14,588 nucleotides of DNA from Alphaproteobacteria bacterium (GCA_021732545.1 JAKFUW010000097.1:1-14588), one strand, 5' to 3'. Counted from the first letter of the stretch, positions 6,807-13,659 are shown. Numbers and translations are program-made. The notes: generated from the letters alone by a model not told the origin.

Positions 6807-7800
6807 CAGGCGCCAGCGGCAGCGGCGCACCCTTGGCAGCAGGAGCAAGCGCGCCACCTGCAGGGGATACCACAAAGTTTTTTTGCCCGGGCGTGGTGTC
6901 ATATTCGTTCTTGGATTTATTGGCGACCAAATCCAGATTTTTCCACGCGCGTTCATAATAGTGATTGCTGCCCGATAACGCCATGTTCAGATAGCTTTTG
7001 GCCAGCTCGTCATTGTTGGCCAAATGCGCATAAAGTCCCAGATTATTTTCCAGCGCAGCACCATCATAATAGGTTTCCACAATGTCGCGCGCTTTATCCA
7101 TCTGGCCAAAAATACCGTGCACCAATGCAAGGTTCAGATCGATCTGCTTGCGTTGCCCACCTGTGGCGTAGCGTGATCCTTTGTCAAGCGATTCGACAGC
7201 ACTTGGATAGTGTTTCAACATCGCTTGCACCAGCCCGATATTGTTGAGAACCGATGGGTTTTTCGGGCTTTGAATCAGCGCCTCATCCAGATATTGCATG
7301 CCGTCGGAAGGCAAATTTTTGCTCGCAAACATAATCCCCAATGCGTTCAGCGAGCGCCAGCGATTTGGCTCGCGCTCCAATATCCGCTCAAACAATTTGC
7401 TGGCTTCTTCCACATCGCCCAACGCCATCACCGCCAGCGCCTTGCCTTCAAACGCATCGACATGGCCAGGTTTAAGCTCGATAATCTGGTCATACATATC
7501 AATCGCAATTTTATGTTCGCCCAAGCGCCGCAACGATTCGGCCAGACCTAATTTATAACGAAATTCCTTGTTATCCTGATCGACCAACTGCTGATACAGC
7601 GCTGCCGATTTGCTATATTCGGCATTTTTTAAGGCTGCCAGCGCCCCACGCTCTAAGGATGCTTCCACCGATACCACATCGGGAGAATCCAGCGCGGCAA
7701 GCTCTTGCCTGGCCGATTTGGTGCCTTTGCCTGCGGGCTTCACCGCGCAGCCCATCGCCAGCAGCACCACCAAACAGGAAATGATTATCGGATGTTTCAT
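6763..7800 (-). CDS. TPR-repeat lipoprotein, TadD-like
   Basis: This is a probable lipoprotein of 345 aa. A short basic start and hydrophobic core (residues 5-15) lead to AMGC, with Cys18 as the likely lipidation site; the -3 residue is Ala rather than the preferred Leu, so the lipobox is slightly atypical. Residues 50-280 are tetratricopeptide repeats, about six to seven (AEYSKSAALYQQLV, GEHKIAIDMYDQII, GDVEEASKLFERIL, DGMQYLDEAL, PSAVESLDKG, GQMDKARDIV). The C-terminal 35 residues are rich in Pro and Ala. The repeats resemble TadD, a lipoprotein of the Tad/Flp pilus, but no tad gene is nearby, so the role is open: a scaffold for an envelope complex. The start at 7800 is chosen because it begins the signal peptide. 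Its end overlaps ydfG by 44 bp. Confidence 0.85.
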   Translation of the reverse strand: MKHPIIISCLVVLLAMGCAVKPAGKGTKSARQELAALDSPDVVSVEASLERGALAALKNAEYSKSAALYQQLVDQDNKEFRYKLGLAESLRRLGEHKIAIDMYDQIIELKPGHVDAFEGKALAVMALGDVEEASKLFERILEREPNRWRSLNALGIMFASKNLPSDGMQYLDEALIQSPKNPSVLNNIGLVQAMLKHYPSAVESLDKGSRYATGGQRKQIDLNLALVHGIFGQMDKARDIVETYYDGAALENNLGLYAHLANNDELAKSYLNMALSGSNHYYERAWKNLDLVANKSKNEYDTTPGQKNFVVSPAGGALAPAAKGAPLPLAPATVDVPQGQLAPVR

Positions 7801-7881
7801 GCGTTGGTTGTAGTGAAGATTTGATGCGGGCGCAACTGCTGTCTTATCGCCTTTTGATACCGTCGTCCCCACCCTCTACCC

Positions 7882-7982
7882 TTGTCATCCCCGCGAAGAC
7901 GGAGATCCGATGCGCCGATGAGGCCGTCAAAAAAAACTTTAAAAGTAGACGTGCTGGATTCCCGCCTGCGCGGTAATGACAA
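7882..7982. repeat. Palindromic repeat upstream of pyrB (TTGTCAT type)
   Basis: The left arm begins TTGTCATCCCCGCGAAG and ends GGAGATCC; the right arm begins GGATTCCCGCC and ends GGTAATGACAA. About three quarters of 27 positions pair. An A-rich unpaired middle (CAAAAAAAACTTTAAAAG) separates them. GTCATCCCCGC...GGATTCCCGC palindromes are a familiar class of dispersed repeat in proteobacteria. It lies in the divergent gap between the TPR lipoprotein and pyrB and is open in the pyrB frame. Confidence 0.7.
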
Positions 7983-8049
7983 TCAGAAACACTCACTTTT
8001 GGCTTTTTACTTGCGCTTGCACAAAAATCTTGGCATTAATTTGGCTTTA

Positions 8050-8979
8050 ATGGCCACACACTTCACATTCCCTTCGCACCTACTAAGCACCGATGGTTTG
8101 TCTCGCGGCGATACGCTGGAGCTACTGGCGCTTGCATCGGATTATTACACGCGCAATCAGGCCACCGATAAAAAGCACAGCATCCTCAAAGGACGCACCT
8201 TAATCAATTTGTTCTTTGAAAATTCTACCCGCACCCGCACCTCGTTTGAGCTGGCGGGAAAACGTCTGGGCATGGATGTGATCAACATTGCCGCCGCAAA
8301 CTCTTCCGCCAAAAAAGGTGAATCGCTGATTGATACCGCCAAAACGCTTTCCGCCATGCAGCTGGATGCGCTGGTGATCCGCCATGCCAGCAGTGGTGCG
8401 GCACGCCTGATTGCGGGTTACGTGGCGTGCCCAGTGATTAATGCAGGCGATGGCAGCCATCAGCACCCCACTCAAGCGCTGCTCGATGCCTTCACGATTT
8501 TGCACCACAAGGGCAACATTGAAGGATTAACGGTGGCCATTTGTGGTGATATTGCGCATAGCCGCGTGGCGCGCTCTAATCTGTATTTATTACAAACACT
8601 GGGCGCGAAAGTGCGGCTGATTGCACCACCTCAACTATTGCCCAACACACCTGAGCAATTTGGTGCCGAAATCCATTACTCGATGAAAACGGGACTCAAA
8701 GATGCCGATGTGGTGATGATGCTACGCGTGCAGACCGAACGAGTGCAAGGCCCGATTATGGCATCGGTGCGCGAATATTTTCATTTATATGGGCTCGATA
8801 AAACCAAACTCGCTTTCGCTAGGCCCGATGCGTTGGTGCTGCACCCTGGCCCCATGAATCGCGGGGTGGAAATTGCCAGCGATGTGGCCGATGATGTGGA
8901 GCGCAGCGGCGTGCTCGACCAAGTGGAAGCAGGCGTGGCCGTGCGGCAAGCGATATTAGAAAGCATCGTTAGATCGTGA
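8050..8979 (+). CDS. pyrB: Aspartate carbamoyltransferase catalytic subunit PyrB
   Basis: PyrB joins carbamoyl phosphate and aspartate to N-carbamoyl-aspartate, the first committed step of pyrimidine synthesis. At 309 aa it has normal length. Carbamoyl-phosphate-binding STRTRTS is at 59-65, RHASSG at 111-116, HPTQ at 139-142, and the aspartate-side motifs RVQTER (226-231) and HPGPMNRG (265-272) are all present. I start at ATG 8050 (MATHFTFPSH), which matches family length; the frame is open further upstream, through the palindromic repeat, to a TTG at 7882. There is no clear Shine-Dalgarno. No regulatory subunit (pyrI) is seen. pyrC follows 74 bp later on the same strand, so the two probably form an operon, as in bacteria where PyrB associates with a dihydroorotase-like partner. 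Confidence 0.96.
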   Translation: MATHFTFPSHLLSTDGLSRGDTLELLALASDYYTRNQATDKKHSILKGRTLINLFFENSTRTRTSFELAGKRLGMDVINIAAANSSAKKGESLIDTAKTLSAMQLDALVIRHASSGAARLIAGYVACPVINAGDGSHQHPTQALLDAFTILHHKGNIEGLTVAICGDIAHSRVARSNLYLLQTLGAKVRLIAPPQLLPNTPEQFGAEIHYSMKTGLKDADVVMMLRVQTERVQGPIMASVREYFHLYGLDKTKLAFARPDALVLHPGPMNRGVEIASDVADDVERSGVLDQVEAGVAVRQAILESIVRS

Positions 8980-8980
8980 A

Positions 8981-9043
8981 GTCGTTAAATCGTTACCCAA
9001 AAAAACGCCCTAACGACATAACACTCTAACGACATAACGAACA
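8981..9043. repeat. GTT-phased repeat between pyrB and pyrC
   Basis: The left side reads GTCGTTAAATCGTTAC, and the right side holds two copies of CTAACGACATAAC separated by ACT (9010-9038). On the minus strand the right side reads as 8-bp units GTTATGTC, GTTAGAGT, GTTATGTC, GTTAGGGC. The arms converge and can pair (GTCGTTA with TAACGAC). It fills almost the whole gap and ends just before the pyrC Shine-Dalgarno (GAGGA at 9045-9049). Confidence 0.6.
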
Positions 9044-9053
9044 TGAGGAACAC

Positions 9054-10382
9054 ATGACCACTTTCACCAAACCAAGCTTCGCCAAACCCACAGGCGCACG
9101 CACTGCCTATATCAATGCGCGACTCATCGACCCTGAATCGGGGCTAGATGCGATTGGAGGATTGCTAACCGATGGTGGCATCATTGCGCAATTAGGCGCA
9201 GGATTATTCGCAAACGGCGCACCCGAAGGTGTGGAGGTGGTCGATTGCAAAGGCCATGTGTTGTGTCCCGGATTGCTCGATATTCAGGTGCATTTTCGTG
9301 AGCCTGGCCGCGAACACAAAGAAACCATCGAAACCGGAAGCAAATCAGCCGCAGCCGGTGGCGTCACCACCGTGGCGTGCATGCCCAACACCAAACCCGT
9401 GATCGATGATCCATCCATCGTCAGTTTCATCCATGCGCGCGCGCGTGAAACGGCGTATGTCAATGTGCGCACCTATGCCTGCATCAGCAAAGGCATGGAA
9501 GGCACTGACATCACCGAAATGGCGTTGCTGGTGGAAGCCGGAGCCGTGGGCTTTACCGATGATGGCTTGCCCGCGATGAGCCCTGCGCTGATGCGCCGCG
9601 CGCTCGAATATTCCAAAATGCTGGGCGTGCCCATTGCCCAACATGCCGAAGACCTTAACCTCTCGTGCGGGGGTTGCATGAATGAAGGCGCGGTATCGGC
9701 GCGCCTGGGCCTCAAAGGCATCCCCAATGCTGCTGAATCGGTGATGGTGGCACGCGACATTGAGCTTGCCGCGCTCACCGGCGGGCAATATCATGTGCTG
9801 CATATTTCCACTGCCGAAGCCGTGGACCTCGTGCGCGCTGCCAAAGCCCGTGGCCTGAACGTAACCGCAGAAGCCGCGCCACACCATTTTACGCTCACCG
9901 ATGAGGCGATTATCGAGCACCGCACTTATGCCAAAATGAATCCGCCACTTCGTGCCGAACGCGACCGCGAGGCGGTGATGCAAGGGCTGATGGACGGTAC
10001 CATCGATGCCATCGCCACCGACCACGCCCCGCACGAACCCGAGACCAAAGACGTGACGATGGATGAGGCGAGCTTTGGCATTGTGGGCTTGGAAACCATG
10101 CTACCGCTTTCGCTCACCGCGCTCTATCACAGCGGCAAAATGCCCTTGCAAAATGTGCTCGCCGCCATGACCTATAAACCCGCCGACATTATCCATGTGA
10201 ATGCTGGGCGCTTAAAAGTCGGCGCTCCTGCTGATCTGGCGCTGATCGACATCGATGCCAAATGGACGATTGAACCCGCCGCCTTCATGAGCAAATCGAA
10301 AAACTCGCCCTATATCGGCACGCCCGTTCAAGGCCGCGTGCTTCGCACCGTGGTGGGCGGCGATTGCGTGTTTATCCTCTAA
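9054..10382 (+). CDS. pyrC: Dihydroorotase, class I type (PyrC)
   Basis: Dihydroorotase cyclises N-carbamoyl-aspartate to dihydroorotate, the step after PyrB. At 442 aa it is an amidohydrolase-fold protein of the class I group. Seen in order: D76-I-Q-V-H80-F-R82-EPG, MPNTKPVID at 110-118, FTDDG at 167-171 (metal-ligand Asp), QHAED with His197, LHIST with His250, AAPHHF at 274-279, and TDHAPH with the catalytic Asp at 323. Compared with the family pattern HxHxR, the first zinc-binding histidine is Gln78, so metal binding may differ. GAGGA 4 bp before the ATG supports the start. It probably shares a transcript with pyrB. If the Gln disables catalysis it would be a PyrX-like structural partner of PyrB, but the remaining residues make an active enzyme more likely. 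Confidence 0.92.
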   Translation: MTTFTKPSFAKPTGARTAYINARLIDPESGLDAIGGLLTDGGIIAQLGAGLFANGAPEGVEVVDCKGHVLCPGLLDIQVHFREPGREHKETIETGSKSAAAGGVTTVACMPNTKPVIDDPSIVSFIHARARETAYVNVRTYACISKGMEGTDITEMALLVEAGAVGFTDDGLPAMSPALMRRALEYSKMLGVPIAQHAEDLNLSCGGCMNEGAVSARLGLKGIPNAAESVMVARDIELAALTGGQYHVLHISTAEAVDLVRAAKARGLNVTAEAAPHHFTLTDEAIIEHRTYAKMNPPLRAERDREAVMQGLMDGTIDAIATDHAPHEPETKDVTMDEASFGIVGLETMLPLSLTALYHSGKMPLQNVLAAMTYKPADIIHVNAGRLKVGAPADLALIDIDAKWTIEPAAFMSKSKNSPYIGTPVQGRVLRTVVGGDCVFIL

Positions 10383-10383
10383 T

Positions 10384-10510
10384 TATAGTGTTTTCTAATT
10401 AGCTTCAGACCGAGTGGTTTGAGGCAAGCCGCGCGCAGTGTACACTCAGTACATGAGCACGGCTTGACCGAAGAAGCACGACAGTATCAAGCTAATTAAA
10501 AAACACTATA
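10384..10510. repeat. GTAC-core palindromic element, copy C
   Basis: This 127-bp palindrome fills the gap between the pyrC stop and the 3' end of rnpB exactly. The 22-bp outer arms (10384-10405 and 10489-10510) match at 21 positions; they begin TATAGTGTTTT and end AACACTATA. The centre, GCGCAGTGTAC, ACTCA, GTACATGAGCACGG, is the same as in copies A and B. On the minus strand a run of six T follows the mature RNase P end closely (10498-10503), so the element may help end the rnpB transcript, and on the plus strand that of pyrC. Confidence 0.8.
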
Positions 10511-10689
10511 CCAGAGGGTCTATAAGCCGGGTTCTGTACCCATTACTGGGCGATGACCATTCCTCTAGGGCGCCTGTTGCCAAGCGCCTCAAGCAACCTA
10601 CCCGAACACGCACGCACAGCACGCAAGATGTGTTCCTATTTGGTTTTGCTCCCGATGGGGTTTGCCCTGCCACCGCTGTTACCAGCGGC

Positions 10690-10725
<36 letters not shown>

Positions 10726-10730
10726 TTGGC

Positions 10731-10804
10731 GCGAAGTCACGAAGTCATGAACAGACGAAGTCACGATCATCGTGTCTTCGTGGCTTCCTTCATTCGTGCC
10801 TTCG
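10731..10804. repeat. Octamer-repeat hairpin inside RNase P helix P12
   Basis: Two arms of about 36 bp (10732-10767 and 10768-10803) pair at about 25 positions. Each arm is built of degenerate 8-bp units: on the plus strand GAAGTCAC, GAAGTCAT, GAACAGAC, GAAGTCAC, and on the other side GTGTCTTC, GTGGCTTC. It sits where E. coli P12 has only about 25 nt. The converging-unit design is the same as in the intergenic arrays of this window. Confidence 0.65.
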
Positions 10805-10902
10805 ACCGCTGCAGGCGGTTTCCTTTCTGTGGCACTTTCCCTCAAATCACTTTGGGCGGGCGTTACCCGCCATCGTGCTGTGTGGAGCCCGGACTTTCCT
10901 CC

Positions 10903-10978
10903 CGCCTTCGCGCTACGCGCTACGGCGCGGCAAGCCCATCAATCCGGCTTGCCACGTCGAAGCTCGCAGAGCGAAGAC
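10903..10978. repeat. Palindromic extension of RNase P helix P3
   Basis: CTTCGCGCTACGCGC (from 10907) pairs imperfectly with GCTCGCAGAGCGAAG (ending 10976), and a perfect GGCAAGCC/GGCTTGCC stem closes a 9-nt loop (10929-10953). The whole P3 arm is about 84 nt against about 38 nt in E. coli. Related CTTCGCGCTACGCGC palindromes are of the dispersed-repeat type. Confidence 0.55.
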
Positions 10979-11006
10979 GGGCGGCCATCCAACCCTCTGG
11001 TGAATA

Positions 11007-11020
11007 GGCAATACATTGCC
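11007..11020. promoter_or_regulatory. Small perfect dyad just upstream of rnpB
   Basis: GGCAAT and ATTGCC flank AC, 6 bp upstream of the inferred RNase P 5' end, where the promoter -10 region should be. It is a perfect 6-bp dyad and could be an operator or chance. No convincing -35/-10 pair could be assigned in the 51 bp between rnpB and the DUF2335 gene. Confidence 0.25.
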
Positions 11021-11051
11021 AATTCATGATTAGCAATCAATAACACTGACA

Positions 11052-11468
11052 TTAACGAGCGATAATTCTCAGAATCACCGAAAAAATAGGAGCGGCTACA
11101 AATGCACCGGCCAAAATGCGATCCGCAGTATTTTGTGCGGTTACCGCCAACACAAAAGCAAATACAACACAGACTAACAGACAAAAAACACCCAACATTT
11201 GTCCAAGCTTTTGTTGTCGTAATTCATCTTGATGAAATTTAGGATAATGATTATGCCAAAATTGCTGATTAGCAATTTCAGCCTCAAGATTCTTTTCTTC
11301 CATTATCAGAATACGATCACCCGCACCAGCTGTTGTTTTTTCATATCTCTCAAAATCACCAGCCATGGGCAAACGGCCACTATACATGGCTTGATACGTG
11401 ATACGCTTGCGTTCTGCTTCCGGCATCAATTCATATTGATCCGTTTCAGATTCAGAACCCATATTCAT
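11052..11468 (-). CDS. DUF2335 family membrane protein
   Basis: A 138-aa protein with the DUF2335 pattern: a soluble N-terminal part with GRLPMAGDFERYEKT (residues 31-45), GAGDRILIMEEKN (48-60), then an amphipathic helix with KLGQMLGVF, and two closely spaced membrane segments at about 88-110 and 119-135. Family members are small predicted inner-membrane proteins of unknown function, often in variable genome regions. An ATG six bases further in (11462) is an alternative start. The start overlaps the stop of the upstream 71-aa gene by one base (TAATG), so translation of the two is probably coupled. The gene pair is clearly more A/T-rich than the surrounding housekeeping genes, which suggests later acquisition. 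Confidence 0.8.
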   Translation of the reverse strand: MNMGSESETDQYELMPEAERKRITYQAMYSGRLPMAGDFERYEKTTAGAGDRILIMEEKNLEAEIANQQFWHNHYPKFHQDELRQQKLGQMLGVFCLLVCVVFAFVLAVTAQNTADRILAGAFVAAPIFSVILRIIAR

Positions 11469-11683
11469 TATTTAGTACGCTTAAACGGTGGTGATGAAAC
11501 AAAAAAACCACCAAAACCATCTAGAAAGCCGCTTACATAGGCTTGTCTAAGGGCGCGCTCAACATCAAAAGGCGATTGAGGCAAATCAAAACCATCCTGT
11601 TTAGCCAAACGAGAAGGAATCGACGTCACTCTATCGATCCGAGTCACATCTTTTTTATCTTTAGACACATTAAAATTTATCAT
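11468..11683 (-). CDS. Small protein of unknown function, 71 aa, coupled to DUF2335 gene
   Basis: I do not recognise this family. The protein is soluble: a Lys/Asp-rich start (NVSKDKKDVTRIDR), a middle SRLAKQDGFDLPQSPFDVERALRQAY that looks helical, and an end with GFLDGFGGFF and SSPPFKRTK. The start at 11683 is preferred because AAGGG lies about 10 bp upstream; an in-frame ATG at 11734 has no ribosome site. The stop overlaps the DUF2335 start by one base, a classic coupled arrangement, so the two products probably act together or are made in a fixed ratio. The size and arrangement would fit a small regulatory or partner protein, but nothing in the sequence proves it. Confidence 0.65.
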   Translation of the reverse strand: MINFNVSKDKKDVTRIDRVTSIPSRLAKQDGFDLPQSPFDVERALRQAYVSGFLDGFGGFFVSSPPFKRTK

Positions 11684-11711
11684 AGACTTAACCCTTAAAA
11701 CACACAAACTT

Positions 11712-11717
11712 AGTATA
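11712..11717 (-). promoter_or_regulatory. Candidate -10 box of the 71-aa/DUF2335 unit
   Basis: TATACT on the minus strand, about 30 bp upstream of the chosen start, is a good sigma-70 -10 hexamer and would give a leader of roughly 20 nt. No good -35 is visible at 16-18 bp spacing, so the call is tentative. Confidence 0.25.
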
Positions 11718-11785
11718 ACCATTAAGCTACACATATTCTACCACCATTTTTTATCCTATTGAAGGGGAATCAGGAAGATCATCCT

Positions 11786-12529
11786 TCACGCAATTTTTTT
11801 AATCAGCGCCAGTAGTCGAGCGGCGCATTCGCCGTCCCAGATACCATTCACCAACGATGGCCGAAAATGGCGCTGAAAGGCGGTGACCGCTTGTTCGGCT
11901 TGCTGCCCATACAGCCCATCGATCAGCACGCCATAACCATAAAACAGCAGCATCTCTTGCAGTTGGCGCACCCCTTCGCCGCCATCACCGCGCTTGAGCG
12001 GGGTAAAGGGTGTGCGAGGTGCTGGGTTATCGTGCCACAGGCCAATACCTTCCTTCGCAAGGCGCGCCCAATCAAAGCGCTCGCCAGGATCCGCTTTGCG
12101 TTCAAACGCAATATCCGAATGGCCAACCACCGAGCGCGGCGAAATAGGATGACGGCTTAGAATATCGTGACACAAAGCCATCACACTTTGCATTTGGGAT
12201 TCTGGAAAATCGCGGTAGCCAAATTCATGGCCGGGGTTGACAATCTCAACGCCGATGGAATGCGCGTTCATATCGGTGCAGCCGCGCCAATAGGATTTGC
12301 CTGCGTGCCATGCGCGCTTGGATTCATCAACGAGTTTAAATATCCGCCCGTCTTCTTCCACCACATAATGCGCGGAAACTTTAGCGGACGCGTCGCACAA
12401 CCTAGCAATCGCTTCGGCACCGCTTTGCATGCCCGTATAATGCAGCACCAGCTTTTCAATTGGCTGCCCGCCTCGCTCATCATAATTGGGCGATGGGATA
12501 TCGATAAACTGTAACGCGGACGTCATCAA
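11786..12529 (-). CDS. N-acetylmuramoyl-L-alanine amidase (Amidase_2 plus PG-binding domain)
   Basis: This enzyme cleaves the bond between N-acetylmuramic acid and the stem peptide of peptidoglycan, in wall turnover or recycling. The Amidase_2 (AmpD-like) domain covers residues 8-160: zinc ligands His30 (LVLHYTG), His137 (VVGHSDI) and Asp147 (KADPGERFDW), with Glu95 (IGVEIVN) as a likely catalytic residue. A peptidoglycan-binding domain follows at about 178-242 (GEGVRQLQEML, IDGLYGQQAEQAVTAFQ). This two-domain architecture is that of E. coli AmiD, but no signal peptide is seen, so it may be cytoplasmic and act on recycled muropeptides like AmpD, or be exported another way. ATG at 12529 is followed directly by a second ATG; both starts are possible. 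It is probably downstream of the EamA-type gene in one transcript. Confidence 0.93.
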   Translation of the reverse strand: MMTSALQFIDIPSPNYDERGGQPIEKLVLHYTGMQSGAEAIARLCDASAKVSAHYVVEEDGRIFKLVDESKRAWHAGKSYWRGCTDMNAHSIGVEIVNPGHEFGYRDFPESQMQSVMALCHDILSRHPISPRSVVGHSDIAFERKADPGERFDWARLAKEGIGLWHDNPAPRTPFTPLKRGDGGEGVRQLQEMLLFYGYGVLIDGLYGQQAEQAVTAFQRHFRPSLVNGIWDGECAARLLALIKKIA

Positions 12530-12583
12530 ATCGTCATACAGATGGTTTAGGGTGTTGTCAGTGAAAAAGAGACAAAATTTAAG

Positions 12584-13456
12584 CTACGCCACATCCACCC
12601 TTGCCATTTTAGGCCTGCGGATGGTGATGATCGCGACACCCACAATGGTAATGGCGCCGCCGATGGCCAATTGCAGCGTAATCGCTTCGTTGAAAAATAA
12701 AATGCCTGATGCAAAGCCACCGATCGGCACCAGCAATGAATAGGGCGTGACTTGCGTGATGTCGTAGCGTTTGAGCAGCCAATACCATAGCCCGTAGCCG
12801 ATAATGGTGGAGGCAAAGCCGCTATAAAGCAACGCAAACACCACATTCCACGGTATGGTTTTTATCAGCTCAACATGATCCGATTCAAACAGCAGCGACA
12901 CGGCCAGCGTTTGCGGCAACGATAGCAACCCCGTCCAGAAAATAATCGGCATGATGGCTTCGTGACCGAGTTTTTTCATATAGATGTTCGACCCCGCCCA
13001 CATACTGGAACCCGCCATCGCGCATAAAAACGCGATCCAATTATCCGTCACGCTCGGTGTGCCTGCGATGATGATGATCCCAAAAAACGCAATCGCCATG
13101 CCCGCGGTCCGCCACGCGCCCAGGCGATCATCGAGGAAAATCGCGCCCAGCACACAACTGACCGGCACGCCGATCTGAATGGCAACCACGGTGGTTGATA
13201 AATCCAGCCCCATCCAAATTGCCGTGAACACCAGCGTAAAATGCCCGGATATCATCAAGAACGCCAAGGCTGAGAGCTGCCGCAGCGAATATTTAGTTTT
13301 ACGCGCAAAGGGCAGCAACACCACCGCTACAATGATATAACGCAAAAAAATCACGAAAAAAGGTGGAAAGTGCTGCAACGAAATTTTGCACGCGGCAAAG
13401 TTGAAGCCCCAACATAGGGCAACGGTGATAGCGGCGAGTACGGCGTAAAAGGGCAT
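12584..13456 (-). CDS. eamA: EamA-type exporter of the DMT superfamily
   Basis: An inner-membrane transporter of 290 aa with ten predicted membrane segments in two EamA halves (about 4-140 and 142-283). CWGFNFAACK at 15-24, PPFFVIFLRY, and in the second half STIIGYGLWYWLLKRYD, TPYSLLVPIGG and LFFNEAIT follow the pattern of E. coli EamA, an exporter of O-acetylserine and cysteine. Export of a small metabolite by a similar route is likely, but DMT substrates vary and are not predictable here. The start ATG lies at the edge of a repeat region: its upstream 12 bases are duplicated 147 bp away. The downstream amidase is 54 bp away on the same strand. Confidence 0.88.
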   Translation of the reverse strand: MPFYAVLAAITVALCWGFNFAACKISLQHFPPFFVIFLRYIIVAVVLLPFARKTKYSLRQLSALAFLMISGHFTLVFTAIWMGLDLSTTVVAIQIGVPVSCVLGAIFLDDRLGAWRTAGMAIAFFGIIIIAGTPSVTDNWIAFLCAMAGSSMWAGSNIYMKKLGHEAIMPIIFWTGLLSLPQTLAVSLLFESDHVELIKTIPWNVVFALLYSGFASTIIGYGLWYWLLKRYDITQVTPYSLLVPIGGFASGILFFNEAITLQLAIGGAITIVGVAIITIRRPKMARVDVA

Positions 13457-13463
13457 GAGAATG

Positions 13464-13500
13464 AGTCGTTAGTCGTTAGTTGTTAGTCGTTAGTCGTTAG
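13464..13500. repeat. Heptamer tandem repeat AGTCGTT, first array
   Basis: Five units of AGTCGTT (one reads AGTTGTT) plus AG begin 7 bp upstream of the eamA start. The array, with GGGCATGAGAATG before it, is repeated almost exactly at 13598-13645. Confidence 0.85.
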
Positions 13501-13501
13501 C

Positions 13502-13582
13502 GTCATCCTGCGGGATGCATCTTCGCATCAGCGCAGGATCTTTACGAGATGCTGCGCTCTCGCAAGCGAGCCGCAGCATGAC
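13502..13582. repeat. Palindromic element between the two heptamer arrays
   Basis: GTCATCCTGCG (from 13502) and CGCAGCATGAC (to 13582) form the outer arms, with inner GCGCAGGATC and GATGCTGCGC around TTTACGA. GTCATCCTGCG...GCAGCATGAC palindromes are a dispersed-repeat type. It is flanked by direct repeats of about 48 bp. Confidence 0.7.
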
Positions 13583-13610
13583 ATAGTTTGGGCGAGTGGG
13601 CATGAGAATG

Positions 13611-13645
13611 AGTCGTTAGTCGTTAGTCGTTAGTCGTTAGTCGTT
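13611..13645. repeat. Heptamer tandem repeat AGTCGTT, second array
   Basis: Five perfect AGTCGTT units. With the preceding GGGCATGAGAATG (13598-13610), which copies the eamA start region, this is the second half of a direct duplication of about 48 bp with one mismatch. Downstream, inverted units CTAACTA and CTAACGG at 13745-13758 face a further GTCGTTAG (13734-13741). No gene is visible in 13646-13770. Confidence 0.85.
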
Positions 13646-13659
13646 GTCGAGGCTTCGTC

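Noticed and set aside
9345..10034. Minus-strand frame of 229 codons inside pyrC
   Set aside because: It lies antisense to a full, well-conserved pyrC, is rich in His, Gly and Arg, and has no recognisable domain.
13464..13645. CRISPR array
   Set aside because: The units are 7 bp and directly abutting; there are no 25-40 bp repeats with unique spacers and no cas genes.
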